Below, piece after piece: positions 11,369 to 24,000 of a DNA stretch of 64,000 bases. Numbering within the stretch: the first letter of the stretch is position 1; each line of letters opens with the position of its first letter. The notes beneath the pieces were generated by a model. The model had not been told where the DNA came from, searched no databases, and was given only the letters and a program-made list of their open reading frames with translations. The stretch is from Paraphoma chrysanthemicola (taxonomy: Eukaryota > Ascomycota > Dothideomycetes > Pleosporales > Phaeosphaeriaceae), in contig JAGMWG010000025.1 of assembly GCA_020744225.1 (NCBI GenBank), positions 62,001 through 126,000 on the forward strand, written 5' to 3'. The position numbers were made by a program, and so were the translations under genes.

Positions 11369-13851
11369 GTTTTATCAAAGCTGGCTGGAGATCGGCTTGG
11401 AGACGTGACATTGTGTTCATCTAGTCTCTTATATACTATTTACCCCACGATCCAATCTCTTCGGCAACTCCAAATTCAGCCATTGCATGTTGTGCTGCCG
11501 ATGCCGACGATTTGCCGGTAGTATGGGTTCTCGACGTCATTCCGGGGTATGCAGAAGCTTCGCCAAGACAACAGTTGCACTTCTTGCATGCGCCTCGGTA
11601 GATGACGGCGGCGCCTATCATGGAACCTGAATCGTAAAATCGTGAAATGGCCTGGAGTATCGAGTTGTGCCTCAGACCAGTCCTTGACGAAGCACCTCTC
11701 CTGCTGGTGCTTTGTAGCCCCCTTGATGCCTCCTCGCGGTTTCATGTCCAACCTTGGTACCGGTACTGCTGCATCATGATCGTCTTCCACCTCCCCAAGA
11801 CTCGGGAAACGACCATGCTCGATGGCTGCACAGAATCCCAACACATGGACTATCACGACTCGCTACAGTGGGGAAACAGAGTTCACCACGACAACGCACG
11901 CCCCGAAGTCGCCTCCAGAGCAGTCTTTAGTGGAGTGCGGCAATAACCAGTGGAGCCGAAAGACTTGCCGGGCACCACGAACTCATCGTGACGAGGCTCG
12001 TGGCCGACAAGAAATTTTGAAGCGTGAACAAGCGTCGGTGGAGCGATCAATGTTCGGACGGCTCTGCCCCGGACTAGGCCTGGCGCAGTAAGGCGGCTGT
12101 GGATTTCTTCGTCCATGATCGGACCTTTACTCCACAAGAAACATTTCCCCGCAGCTCATCCTTGTTGATCCCGAAGTTTTGGCGGCGCCGTGGTAAAGTT
12201 GTGGGGATCGTGAGATCAACGGTTGGGCGTTGCAGTGGGAACGGTGCCTGCGGTTGGCTGACGGATGGCGCAAGCCTGTTTCCGAAAAGTCCGGAGCCAC
12301 ATGGCGAGCGCGGCGATTGTCACCGACAGGTGAAGGAATACTTCGAGAAGTGCGTGCTGCATACCACATATTGTTGAGTGCCAAACATTTGCTTCGCCTT
12401 CCTAGTCTTCATCTTTGTGGCTTGAGGCCAAGCAACAGCAGGCAAGTCTGTGGAAGTCTGTGGAAGCCTTGCCTAGAATCGTTTTCTTTGCTCACAAATC
12501 AAGACATTTACAAGTGCCCGGCAAGTTGGCTTCAGGTCGTGGAGAGGCTCTAGAATAAGTTGGTACGATACACACATCTTCCGAGACCTTTTAATGTCTG
12601 TTGAGACACTTGAGCCAGCTCGGAACGCGTACTCGAGATCCAGAGCAAGTTCAATCCACCATAGGTATACTGAGAATGCATGTGCTCCGTGCGAAAGACA
12701 AAGGGAGCAAACATATCCATGTAAGGTCCGGCTTGATGAAACGTCATTACCATCATTGTCAAGGCCATTTTCGACTTACCTTCCCACCTGCTCATATCTT
12801 CTATGATATCACGCATTGATTGTTCTCTACTTGATACCTCCTGTCACTTCACCATAAAGGAGGTCAAAGTGAGCATGAGTTGAAAATCATGGTGTGGTCA
12901 TTTCTTCGACCTCATTTATTCTCAAGTTTGTACATGTGCTCACTCCCAGGCTCCTACATTTCCTTCTTCATCTGGCACAACTTCTACCATCCTCGTGGGA
13001 TGACACAGTGTCAGACTGCGCAAGAGAATAGTCCCCACACAGGTCTCCTATTACTCTCTACTGACACGTTCCATCCGTCTCTCCCTGCATGTATCCATCG
13101 TATTCCTCCAGCATACGCCAACATGTCTGCCTTTGATTAAGCATTTGGAGATGTAATGAATCAACATATCTGCTTACCTGAAGGACATGGCCAGAGTAGG
13201 AGAAAGGCGCGATGCAGGTGCAAATCCCAACACAAGAAACGCATATGTACTGAATGTTTATGGCTGGACAACATCACCTACGAAGGGCACTGATCAGGAA
13301 TGTGTGCGAGGTGTCGATGGCCTGAGACCACGTAAAAATCACACAGTTCAAAGAAGTGCCATCTTTTAACGGAGGGGGCGTGTTTGAGATTCCTATGTTT
13401 CTACACAGCGCGCCTATGACGTTGTTACACAGGGCATGAGCTTGCACCGTAGACCACTCGAAATCACGCAGCTCCTTAAACACGGGCTGAAGTAACACAG
13501 CTGCCTTAACGACAACGCCATTCTGAAACTATCATGCTACATATTCAGATCTCGAATAGCTCCGTGCGCGATTTGACTCCCTGTCTGCATCAGAAGAGCA
13601 TTCAGGTTGAAGCCTGCATCATAGTTCTCTCTTCCTAAACTGCGCTTAAACGCAACAATGCATGTATGAAAAGCCTCCAGACACCAGACGGCGGTGCATT
13701 CGCATCACACACCAGCTCGCTCATGAAGGACGATATAACCACTTAATCACTCCTCGGATTATGATTTCTATCTTGAAGTACCACTCCGTCTGCGATTCAA
13801 ACGCCATCTAAAGTTCTATCTATGACCAAGCCAGCTATCCCTCTGACCTTA
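11369..13851. other. Gene-free intergenic region
   Basis: About 2.5 kb between the divergent promoter side of the beta-glucosidase and the 3' end of PRO1. Open frames on both strands are short and look random. A 10-bp tandem duplication (unit AAGTCTGTGG) lies at 12444-12466. Nothing else was supported. A non-coding transcript cannot be excluded from sequence alone. Confidence 0.4.
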
Positions 13852-15530
13852 TCAATGCCCCTCCACACCATCCCCACCAGGCATTCCCCTTCTCTCCGCC
13901 ATCCTATAATCCGGGGTACTCGGCCTACTCCTCTCGCGTCCCTCGAAAGCGATATTCTCTCTCAACGCCACATACTCGCTATCTGCGTATCCCAATGCTT
14001 CTCGAATCTGGGTTGAATGTAGACCCATGATCCGTCTAATCTCCGTTGCCGAGTAATTCACTACTGCGCGGCCAATTTCGAATGGCGCGGGGTTGTGCAA
14101 TTCGTAAGGAGGTGGCGACGAGATGTGTGATGAGGAGTGAGTGTGGTGGAGATCCGGCCGGTGTGACGAGTACGATGGTGTATGCGGGATCGGGTGCCGC
14201 AAGGGAATAGGCGCATGGACAGAGTGCGACGTTGCGGCTGGTGTAGTAGGTTGTGAGATGGGCTGAGATTTTGGCGAGGATCTTGATAGACGTTTGACAA
14301 CGACTATCCGGACTGCTTCTTGTTGTGCAAAGTGGCCATCGACGTCTACGATGCCGACAGGGAGAAGACCAGCCTTGTCGTTCAGTGCACTCCATGCGCC
14401 CTGGTCGATGTATAAGGTTCCATGAGGCGCGAGGCCGTGCAAAATCCAGAAGTAGCGGTCGCGTATGGGGTGTGAGATGGGGAGGAATCGGGTATGTAGA
14501 GGCACGTCCTCCGGCTCTGTTTGTGGTGACGGCGTCCTCGTGATCTGATCCTGGTCTCGCAAGGAACCTGTCGAGGCTGAAAGATCATGTGTCGAGTTGT
14601 GCAGGTTCAGCGCCGCTGCCTGGGCAAGCGGCACTTCGTCATGATCCTGTAAGTTCGAGGTCGAGTTCCTGCTCGACAAGCCCTTCTTCCTCTCGCGTTC
14701 CGCGTGTCTTATGATGGCGCCAATATTGCCGGGCTTGCTGCTCTTGGTGATGACTGTCGTCACGCCCGCACTCGTCGCCAGTCTTGCAGCCACAATCTTC
14801 GTGCTCATGCCACCCGTACCCAAAGCACTCCCCGCTGAGCTCACATCTGCCGCCAGCTCGGTAATGTCCTCCACAACCTGTATAGCCTTGGCATCTGGGT
14901 TCGAGCGTGGGTTCTTGTCGTATAGACAATCGACATCCGTCATGAGAAAAAGGTAGTCTGCTTGTACCATGCCGGCCGTAATGGCGCTCAGAGTGTCGTT
15001 GTCGCCAAACTTGATTTCCGTGACGGCCAGGGTATCGTTTTCGTTCACAATTGGAATCACTCCCATGCTCAGCAGCTCAATGAAGGTGTTCTGCGCATTT
15101 TGATACTGTGTGCGATCCGCAATGTCGTTTCGGGTGAGCAGTACCTGCGCAATTGGCTGCTGCAAATGCCCAAACAGCTGGTCCCATAGTGACATCAACC
15201 GACACTGTCCAATCGCAGCCAGCGCCTGTACTTGTGGAAGGTGTTTCGGTCGTCGAGGAAGGTTCATGCGGCGCAAACCAACGCCAATAGCGCCTGAGGA
15301 GACAATGACGACTCGGTGGCCGTCGGCGTGCAATTTACATGCTGTCTCGACGATGAGGGTCAAGATTGAGAGGAGCGGCTGGTGTGTCTTCTCGTCGACT
15401 ATGGAAGAGGTTCCTGCGGGCGTCGGTAAGTTGCTCTCGTTCGCAACGTAGAGAGATGTACGTGAGAGCGTTTACCAAGTTTTATGACGACAGTGAGCTG
15501 GCCAGGCAGCTTTCGCATGTGCACCGCCAT
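13852..15530 (-). CDS. PRO1: Glutamate 5-kinase with PUA domain (proline biosynthesis)
   Basis: Exon 1 is 15530..15476 and exon 2 is 15413..13852. The 62-bp intron splits the Gly codon of VIKLG|TSSIV, giving 538 aa. It phosphorylates L-glutamate to gamma-glutamyl phosphate, the first step of proline synthesis, in the cytosol. The amino-acid-kinase domain shows VIKLGTSSIV, VSSGAIGVGLRRM, NENDTL, FGDNDTLSA, LMTDVDCLYDKNPR and GTGGMSTKIVAARLA. The C-terminal PUA domain contains GTLYIDQGAWSAL and ends near ALGYADSEYV. It is longer than the roughly 430-residue yeast enzyme because of two low-complexity inserts: an S/D/Q-rich linker before PUA and an S/P/H-rich insert inside it. It is divergently transcribed from ATP23 across 266 bp. 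Confidence 0.95.
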
Positions 15531-15796
15531 TGTCACGGGAGATTGGTGGGGCAGTCGCAAGGCAGTCAGAAGGCAAGACGGGGAGAAGGTAGTGGTGGAG
15601 TAGTTACGAGTGCAAAGCGCAGCAGCGTGAGCAGGCCACTGGTCTTTATATCACGCAAAACATGACTCTTTGAAGCCCAAGATTCCGAGCTCGCAGACGC
15701 GCTCAATAAAGGTACACCGCTAGTGGCGCCGCTCCGATTGGCTCCCGCATCTCCATCTCCAACATCTTTTGCGACGGAGACTTTGGAGTGCGCCCT
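15531..15796. promoter_or_regulatory. Divergent promoter region PRO1 / ATP23
   Basis: This 266-bp gap between two head-to-head starts must contain both 5' UTRs and both promoters. No specific factor site was recognised. Confidence 0.5.
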
Positions 15797-16567
15797 ATGT
15801 CACTCGACCTCTCCACACTCTCTACACACACTACCGCAATGTCGAATCCCGAGACGGCGCCCGATGGCGCCTCGCTGTCGGCCATGACCGCCGCGCCGCC
15901 CGCGAAGAAACTCGATCCGGTGTACTACAATTGGAGCAGTACCTTCAGCATAATGCTGGGTCGCATGACGGGCGGTCGCGATGTTGATCTCGAGGAAAAG
16001 TACTTCAGCGAAATGGACGAGCTCAAGGCAGATACAATATGCAAGCGCTGCGAAGACAACCGGTCGTACCTGCTGCAATACTCGCCCATTGTAAAGTTCC
16101 TGAAAGACGAGGTCGGCAAACTGGGCGGCGATCTCAACGACAAGAACATCCTATGTCGCATGTGCACAAACGAGCAGAGCGGCGGATTCAGTCTCGACCA
16201 CGGTATTCTGCTGTGTGCAAACAAGTTCCGCAACCGCGGACACCAGGAGGACACCATGGCGCACGAGATGGTGCATGCGTGGGACCACTTGAAGTTCAAA
16301 GTCGAGAACGAGAACCTGCGACATCAGGCGTGTTTGGAGATACGAGCGAGTACGCTGAGCGGCGAGTGCAGGTTCTCGAGAGAGTTCTTTACCAAGAACC
16401 AGTGGCGCATAACAGAGCAATTACAACATTGCGTACGGCGGCGTGCGACGCTAAGCATGATGGCACGACCGGGCATCAAAGACGAGGCACATGCGGGCGA
16501 GATTGTCAACCAGGTCTGGGAGGGCTGCTTCAAGGACACACGGCCTTTTGATGAGATCTACAAGTGA
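15797..16567 (+). CDS. ATP23: Mitochondrial inner-membrane metalloprotease Atp23
   Basis: Single-exon gene of 256 aa from the ATG at 15797; a second in-frame ATG at 15839 (MSNPETAPDG) would give 242 aa and is an equally good start. The zinc-metalloprotease motif HEMVH, followed by AWDHLKF, is intact. It sits among the conserved CKRCEDNR, CRMCTNEQSGGF, ILLCANK, HQACLEIRASTLSGEC and CVRRRATLSM segments of the Atp23 family. The C terminus has the usual VWEGCFKDTRPFDEIYK ending. In yeast the protein sits on the intermembrane-space face of the inner membrane, processes the Atp6 precursor and helps assemble the F1Fo ATP synthase. The many Cys residues fit oxidative folding in that compartment. Confidence 0.94.
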   Translation: MSLDLSTLSTHTTAMSNPETAPDGASLSAMTAAPPAKKLDPVYYNWSSTFSIMLGRMTGGRDVDLEEKYFSEMDELKADTICKRCEDNRSYLLQYSPIVKFLKDEVGKLGGDLNDKNILCRMCTNEQSGGFSLDHGILLCANKFRNRGHQEDTMAHEMVHAWDHLKFKVENENLRHQACLEIRASTLSGECRFSREFFTKNQWRITEQLQHCVRRRATLSMMARPGIKDEAHAGEIVNQVWEGCFKDTRPFDEIYK

Positions 16568-16903
16568 AGAGGCATCGCGTGGAGCATATTGCATGTGGAC
16601 TGGCCAGTCTATCCGGGACTTTGCATAGCGATGGCGTTTTGGTTTAGCAGATATCCGCAACATGTCACTCTCCGCTCTGTAGACTGAATTGGACTTTCTT
16701 GCATTGCATCATTACGAGACACTCGCATCTTGTATCGAAACAGCCAAACGCCGCGTAGTATGTACGTACCACCGATAACTCCGGGTAATGCAACTGACAA
16801 ACAATCAAGGTCGTCCTGCCACGACCATCAGAACGCCTTTCCGCCCATACATGGAACACATAGCAAACATCGTCACGCGAAACTCCGTAATGAACACACA
16901 CAA
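16568..16903. other. Intergenic, convergent 3' ends
   Basis: This is a 336-bp gap between the 3' ends of ATP23 and the Aurora kinase gene. No coding signal was seen. Confidence 0.5.
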
Positions 16904-18194
16904 TTAGTATGTCTCGTCATCTGAGCTAGCCCGGTTGCCAACTTGCACGCGGCTGCCTTTGCAGTGCTTGACAATCCATGGATGGCGCTCAACGTCTTCC
17001 AGTGCGATACGCTTCTCGGGGTCAAGTACGAGTAACTAGGTTCTGTTAGCATGGCGGAAAACCTATTGCGTAGAGTGGACTCACCCTCTTGATCAGATCT
17101 TTCGCCTCGGAGCTGATGAAGCTCGGCACTGTGTATTCTCCTCGCGCAATCTTTCGTTGTGTCATGACTTGTGTGTCTTCGAAAGGCGCCTCGCCAACCA
17201 AGAACTCGTATGTCAAGACACCCAAACTCCACAGATCAACCTTCTCGCTGTAGAAGTTGTCCTTGCCGCCACCCCTCAGCATCTCCGGCGGCAAGTAATC
17301 AAGCGTTCCGCACATGGTGTTGCGGCGGTTGTTGGGTGCGTGGACGGACCAGCCGAAGTCACTGATCTTAATCTCGCCGTGAACACCAACGAGAATGTTC
17401 TCAGGCTTGATATCTCTGTGCATGACGTGCTTCTTGTGGAGGTATTTGAGCGCCGCAGCCATTTGTGCGATATACTGTGCTGCCTTCCACTCGGGGAAGC
17501 GTTGCTCACGGCGAAGATGCTTGTACAGCTCGCCCTGGCCAGCAAACTCCAAGATCAGGAACACTCGCTTAGCGTCGTGGAAGTGACCAAACAGTCGCAG
17601 GATATTTGGGTGTGCCAAATGCGACTGGATCTCAATCTCCCGCCGCACTTGCTTCTCGACTTTGCCTTGCTGGAGCTCTGACTTGTGCAGCACCTTGAGT
17701 GCGCAGACGAAGCCTGACGACTTCTCTTTGGCGAGGTATACACGGCCAAACTTGCCCTTGCCGAGGGGCTTGCCGATCTCGAACATGCCGAGGTGCCATG
17801 CTTTTGGTGTTGATGGGTTGACGTAGAGGGCAGATTCGGTGAGTGTTCGGCGATGCGAGGGGTTCAGCTCCGATGGGCGGCTGGTGGTGGCGGTGATGGT
17901 GACCTTGGAGATGTTTGCTGCGTTCTTGCTGGCATTGGTGGTTGCTAGCTTCTGTAGTGGTATTTGATGGGGCAGTTTCATGCGGTTTGCAGCTGATGCG
18001 GAGGATGACAGGCCGGCTAGTGATACAGCGCTTGACAACGACGGCTGTCGCTTGTCAGATTCACCCAATGCATGTTCTTGCTGGCCACGTACCTTTGATT
18101 TGAGGTAGGTAGTAGAAGACGAGACCTGCTCGTCATTCTCGTCGGTGACGGTGATGCGCTCAAACGCGGCCTCAAGATTGGCGACCTCAGTCAT
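16904..18194 (-). CDS. IPL1: Aurora-type mitotic serine/threonine kinase
   Basis: Exon 1 is 18194..17085 and exon 2 is 17035..16904. The 49-bp intron falls inside the kinase C-lobe and its removal joins KDLIKR to LLVLDPEKR, giving 413 aa. About 130 residues of basic, Ser/Thr-rich N terminus precede the kinase. Visible elements are the Gly-rich loop GKPLGKGKFGRVYLAKEK, catalytic Lys in CALKVL, HRDIKPENILV, DFGWSVHAP and the Aurora activation loop RRNTMCGTLDYLPPEM with its phosphorylatable Thr. It also has the WSLGVLTYEFLVGEAPFE region. DFGW and the T-loop set it apart from other AGC-like kinases. It is expected to act as the catalytic subunit of the chromosomal passenger complex, correcting kinetochore attachments. 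It is divergent from TIP41 across about 300 bp. Confidence 0.95.
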
Positions 18195-18497
18195 GATGGA
18201 GTACTAAACCGCACAGCGAAGGGAAGCAAATGCAAATTAGGAAAGCAGCAGTTAAAAGCTGATGTGAAGGTTGTTGATGTCTTGCGACTATTCGGCGGGA
18301 TGCATGGCAAGGTAGCTGGGCAGGTGCCAGGGCCGCCCCAAACAAGCGGCGTTGCTATGGGAAACAGCCATCGGCGTCTCCAGCTCCAGCACGCCGACGC
18401 ACCCCACACTGCATCGACCCCGCGACGCCTGCGACATGTCTCGATAAACCGTTGTCGCAGCACTGGGACCGGCGCACATTGCGACTTCGACAACAAC
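18195..18497. promoter_or_regulatory. Divergent promoter region Aurora kinase / TIP41
   Basis: This 303-bp gap lies between head-to-head starts. Part of it stays open in the TIP41 frame, with in-frame ATGs (for example at 18300), so it may be a 5' UTR or an alternative N-terminal extension. Confidence 0.45.
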
Positions 18498-19307
18498 ATG
18501 ACGACGCTCAACGGCGCGCCGGCCGACACGGTCGCCCCAGGTCACGCAGACACGTCCGTCACCAAAGGAAACTTCAAGATCACCACGCGCAAACTGCCCA
18601 TCCTGAAAGCTGGTCCGATTGAGGATATGACCACCAAGCTAGGAATCACGCCACCGGAAATGATCTTTGGCGATAATCTTACCCGCATCGAACACGTACC
18701 CAGCGGATGGTACATTGAGTTCAACGCCTTCGATGCGCTGGACCGCGTCGACAAAACAGGGGAGAAGATGTTCAAGGTGTCGTACTCAAAGGAGTGGCAG
18801 CAAAACCGACAGAAGCAATTTGAGGACATCAAGGAAGTCGTGAAGCCGTTTGACTGGTCTTATAGCACCGACTACACAGGCTCCTCGCCCGCGTCTCCAG
18901 CATTCGCACCCACTGAAACCCCGATTCCGCTTGAGCTGCTCAAGCGACCCGATCCGATACACTTCTTCGACGAGGTCATGCTGTACGAGGACGAGTTGGC
19001 GGACAATGGCATCGCAATGCTCTCGTGCAAGATCAGGGTCATGCCCGCCCGGCTGCTGCTCCTCGTGCGCTTCTTCATGCGTTTGGATGATGTTGTCTTT
19101 CGGATACGAGACACCCGCGTCTACGTCGAATTTGGGACAGAAGAAGTCCTCCGAGAATACACTGCACGAGAAGCGCCCTACGAAGAGGTGCGGAAGAAGC
19201 TCGCCGGCCGCAAGGAGGACGTTCTTGCCATTATGCGCGACCCAAATCGTCTCGCAGAACACATACCTATCGTGGAGAAGACTTTGGAGGGCTTAAAGCT
19301 GAGGTGA
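18498..19307 (+). CDS. TIP41: Tip41-family regulator of PP2A-type phosphatases (TOR signalling)
   Basis: Single exon, 269 aa from the ATG at 18498 (MTTLNGAPADT). The Tip41 domain begins about 25 residues later and contains the family signatures KITTRKLPILKAGPIEDM, LGITPPEMIFGDNL, GWYIEFNAFDALDRVD, KPFDWSYSTDYTG, LYEDELADNGIAMLSCKIRVM and LLVRFFMRLDDVVFRIRDTR. Yeast Tip41 binds Tap42 and PP2A-like phosphatases and opposes TORC1 signalling in the cytoplasm. The frame remains open upstream and holds further ATGs, so an N-terminally extended form (about 335 aa from 18300) is possible. The chosen start matches the usual family length. Confidence 0.94.
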   Translation: MTTLNGAPADTVAPGHADTSVTKGNFKITTRKLPILKAGPIEDMTTKLGITPPEMIFGDNLTRIEHVPSGWYIEFNAFDALDRVDKTGEKMFKVSYSKEWQQNRQKQFEDIKEVVKPFDWSYSTDYTGSSPASPAFAPTETPIPLELLKRPDPIHFFDEVMLYEDELADNGIAMLSCKIRVMPARLLLLVRFFMRLDDVVFRIRDTRVYVEFGTEEVLREYTAREAPYEEVRKKLAGRKEDVLAIMRDPNRLAEHIPIVEKTLEGLKLR

Positions 19308-21088
19308 TGCGTGCACGCTGGAATACTTGCATAAGGAAGCTCGTGACATGAATACTTCAGGAAGGAAATGACGACTGACATGGAGTCCTCCCGTGTGCAA
19401 GGTCAGTCTACGCCAAGACACCTTGGCCCGTAGTCTCAGTGCCACCATCTGCAACGGTCATGCCATTGCACCACGTCGGAAGCTCCGCCAATTGCGATAG
19501 CACTTCAGCTTGGCTGGAATGGGGCACCTATCAGTCGCATGGCTGGAGGTCGTGACAAGGACATCAGTCGAGTGGCTAGCATTGATAACTCGTTGCTGAA
19601 GAGGTCGCATAGTTATGTAAGGCAGAAATGGCCCGATACCAAAATAGAACATGCTCTGTCATCCACCGTAAGGTCCAAAGTAAATTTGGCCCGCATCAAC
19701 AGCACAACGCTTCTTCTGAATTGGCCGAGCAAATCCAGGATTACATTGGGCGTGGAGTGCTCAGCGCGGGGTTATTTGACTAGCTACATCGGCCCCTTTG
19801 ACGCGACTTGACAAACTGCACCGCAACCGGATAACAATTCGAACGGCGCGTAAGAGCACCTTCGGCTCCGGAAGGAGACAGTGTCCTCCACGCAGCCCAC
19901 TTTTGCGCGGAGAGACGTCGTGTTTGCCACGTCCATCGTTGGACGGAGACAGGACTGCGCCTCTCCTTTTATCGTCCGGTGGAACAGCGTATTGCTCGTA
20001 TCCCCGGCAGCACGGAGAACGGGGTACGCTGTTTCCAGAACACAATGTGGCTCGTACGAGTCAGCCCCGAGGCCTCTGGCTGTCCGTTTAGCTCGGCTCA
20101 TGCCGAGCCTGCCTGCTGGGCTACTCCACCTGGACAGGGCAGCTGCAGCCGATCGCCATTCCATTCATCGTGCATGCATAGAGCTCGGTAACCATGATCT
20201 GCATCGCGAAGGCTGAGAGAGGGGCTGACAACCACGCTCTCAGTGACTAATCTCGACAACTCCAGACTCGAACCTCTACGCACTGTAAGTAGCCTGTTGT
20301 ACTCTCATAAGTCTTCGTATGAGGAACTGAAAAGGTACACTGAAGGCGCGAGAGTGATTGCACTTTCAATATGGGTCATGCTTCTCGGACTTTCAGTTTT
20401 TGCGCATTACAGTTGATAGCAGGCAGAAGACAAGCCCTGGCTACGAGAAGCTACTTGAAGTAAGGTTTAACGTTTGTGCAAGTGGCTCATCTTTAGCTAC
20501 TTGTCTTTGTCGATCTCTGCTTGACGGCGGCGAAATACCACTGTGAGGTGGTAATTGACCGGCAGGCCCGAATTCGTGCACGTGCACAAGCACAGCGGCC
20601 AGGCTGATGCATAAAATTGAACCGCAAAAAAGCTGCAGTGCGTACGGCCTTGTTGGACTCACCAGCGGACTACAGTTACATCCTTGAAACAAAAGTTGTG
20701 GCTGGTCCTCCGGGACATCCGCTCAACACTTCCAACGTCATAGCTGTGTATGCTTGGCCGACGAAATGCTGCGTGTTGCGTTACGGTCTAGATCGGAAAC
20801 CAAGGGTTAAGCTCAGACAAAGTGCGCCTTAGTCGAGATCGTCCCGCATAGCGCATTTAGTCGCCTGGGATCGCCCTATCAAGAACATCACAACTCACAT
20901 ACTATTTCGTCCGCATTCGGTGCAATCAAGCTAACAAACGGACGCCGGTGGCATCCGTGGGCCGAACGCATATGACGACGTTACCCAAACGTTGGGCCTC
21001 CTAAAGTATAGATAATAGAATATGATGGCCGTACTATTCGCCATTATCACAAAGTGTTGGTTGCGGGTAGTACGACTCTCTTACCACA
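19308..21088. other. Gene-free region upstream of the PDR transporter
   Basis: This is about 1.8 kb. All frames on both strands are short with random-looking composition. The last few hundred bases should hold the promoter and 5' UTR of the PDR-type exporter. No pleiotropic-drug-response element could be identified by eye. Confidence 0.4.
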
Positions 21089-24000
21089 ATGGCTGAGTCA
21101 AATTCCAACAGAGAGGGCGTCACCCATACAGCACCTGAGAATCAGTACACTTCCCGCACTACATCTGGAGGGTTCACACAATCATCCTCCACACAACAGC
21201 ACACACACAACGCCACAGCATCTGGCGACGTTTTGCCAGATGGTCTCTACCGAACAGAGTCAGGACGCGAGACATACTATCCTGATGGCCACGCGTCCAG
21301 AGCAACCACTGCCGGCGCTGCAGCGTTCTGCGAACACGACAACCATGGAGAAACACCACCTACGATAACAAGAGCCTCATATGGCATTTTCCCTTCTCAA
21401 GATGGTCACAATCAGCATTCTTCGGCCGGTAACCTTGGTCAAGGTGCTGGTCTTTTCGCTGGTGCTGCTGCTAGTCAAACACAAAATCATAGCGATGGTC
21501 AACACAAAGAAGAGGTTGAGCAGTTGGAGCCAATAGAGAAATACGAATCCTCATCATCAAGCTCGAGCGGCTCTTCCACTCGGTACGGTTCAAGCGGCGC
21601 CAAAGAGAACCGAAAGCGTCAAGAATCGTCCATTCTTGATCGAACAACCACCATCGACTCGCAGGGTAGGAGGCTCGAGCGTCGAGCAACTCGTGCGGAG
21701 ATTGACGATGATGGCCGACGCGAACTTGTTCGCATCTTTACGACTCAGTCACAGAGAATCACACAGCAGATGAGCATTGTTGGTCCAGATGACCCAAGCG
21801 TTGACCCGTCGAACGACTCTTTCGATCTCTCCAAATTCCTCCGCATGTTCAGACACCAGCTCGAGGCTGAAGGCGTTGAGCCGAAGAAGCTTTCGGTTGT
21901 CTACAAGGATCTGAACGTATTCGGCTCAGGCAAGGCTATTCAGCTTCAGAAAACAGTTGCGGATGTTTTCATGGCACCCTTCCGAGCAGGTGAATACTTT
22001 GGCAAGTCGGAACGAAAGCAGATTCTCCACAGCTTCGACGGCATTATCAGAGCTGGTGAGCTATGCGTCGTCCTTGGTCGCCCTGGCAGCGGATGCAGTA
22101 CGCTGTTGAAGGCACTCACGGGTGAACTACATGGACTTGATACAGATGAGTCGGTCATACACTACAACGGCATCTCGCAAAAGAGGATGATCAAAGAATT
22201 CAAGGGTGAGATGGTGTACAACCAGGAGGTCGATAAGCACTTCCCACATTTGACGGTGGGTCAGACATTGGAGCACGCTGCAGCTCTGAGGACACCCTCC
22301 AATCGGCCAATGGGTGTTTCGCGTCAGGAGTTCACCAAGTTCATCACCCAGGTTGTCATGGCTGTGCTTGGCCTAAGCCACACGTACAACACAAAAGTCG
22401 GAAACGACTTCGTACGTGGTGTGTCAGGTGGTGAGCGCAAGCGAGTGTCCGTCGCAGAGATGTTGCTTGCAGGTGCCCCGCTGGCGGCATGGGACAATTC
22501 CACTCGTGGTCTTGACTCCGCAACTGCACTGAAGTTTGTTAAGGTAGGTTGCCACTACTTCGCACTTTAGGACAATGCTAATTCTTTACAGTCTCTCAGA
22601 GTCGGGTCCGATCTTGGCGAAGGTGCTGCAGCCGTAGCTATCTACCAAGCCAGTCAAAGCGTTTATGACCAGTTCGACAAGGCCGCTGTTCTTTACGAGG
22701 GTCGCCAGATCTACTTTGGACCTGCAGATATGGCCAAGAGTTATTTTGAGCGTCAAGGCTGGTACTGCCCACCACGCCAGACCACGGGCGACTTCCTGAC
22801 TGCCGTCACCAACCCTACCGAACGTCAAGCCACTAAGGGCATGGAGAACAAGGTTCCGCGAACCCCGGAGGAGTTTGAGAAGTACTGGCGCGAGTCGCAG
22901 GAGTACAAGAACCTACTCGAGGAGATCAAGGATTTTGAGGCTGAGTTCCCGCTCAACGAACAGGGCCCACTGCAGTCGTTGCGCGAACAGAAAAACTTCA
23001 TCCAGGCAAAACATGCCCGCCCGAAATCCCCCTATCTCCTCAGTGTAACCATGCAAGTCAAGCTCAACACGAAGCGCGGGTACCAACGAATTTGGGGTGA
23101 CGTCGCATCGTCAGCTACACAAGCCGGGCTAAATTTAGTCTTGGCACTCATCGTCGGTTCAATCTACTACGGATCTTCCAGCGGCTCCTCTTCATTTCAA
23201 GGTCGAGGTTCCGTCCTCTTCTTAGCTATTCTGTTCAATGCTCTTACTTCCATTGGAGAAATCAGTGGACTGTACGCGCAGCGACCCATTGTCGAGAAAC
23301 ACAACTCGTACGCGTTCTACCACCCTGCAACCGAGGCAATAGCAGGTATTGTCGCCGACATACCCATAAAGTTTATTCAGGCTACGGTGTTCAACATCGT
23401 GCTATACTTCCTTGCCGGCCTGCGATATACCCCTGGACAATTCTTCCTGTTCTTCAGTAGGTTGCGCTATTCCACTTTTTGTATTTCATTGAACTGACAC
23501 GAGATAGTCGTTACATACATGGCAACATTTATCATGGCAGCGATCTTCCGAACTACAGCAGCCGTGACAAAAACTGCTTCACAAGCCATGGCCGGCGCTG
23601 GTGTTATTGTTCTCATCTTGGTGATATATACCGGTTTCGTTATCCGTATACCGCAAATGCCCGTCTATTTCGGCTGGATTCGATGGATCAATCCGATCTT
23701 TTACGCCTTTGAGATACTCCTCGCAAACGAGTTCCACGGCGTCAATCTCCCCTGCGATCAATTCATACCTTCGGGTCCTGGCTACGATATTTCCGGCAAC
23801 TCGTTCATCTGTAACGTACAAGGGGCGGTTGCTGGTCAGACTTTCGTATCGGGAGACAGATTTATTGAGTTGTCATACTCGTACTCATGGTCTCATGTCT
23901 GGCGAAACGTAAGTATTCCGTTCATCGTAGGTCCGGTGATCATGTGCTGATTCAAAACAGTTTGGTATCATGTGGGCTTTCCTGATATTTTTCATGGTAA

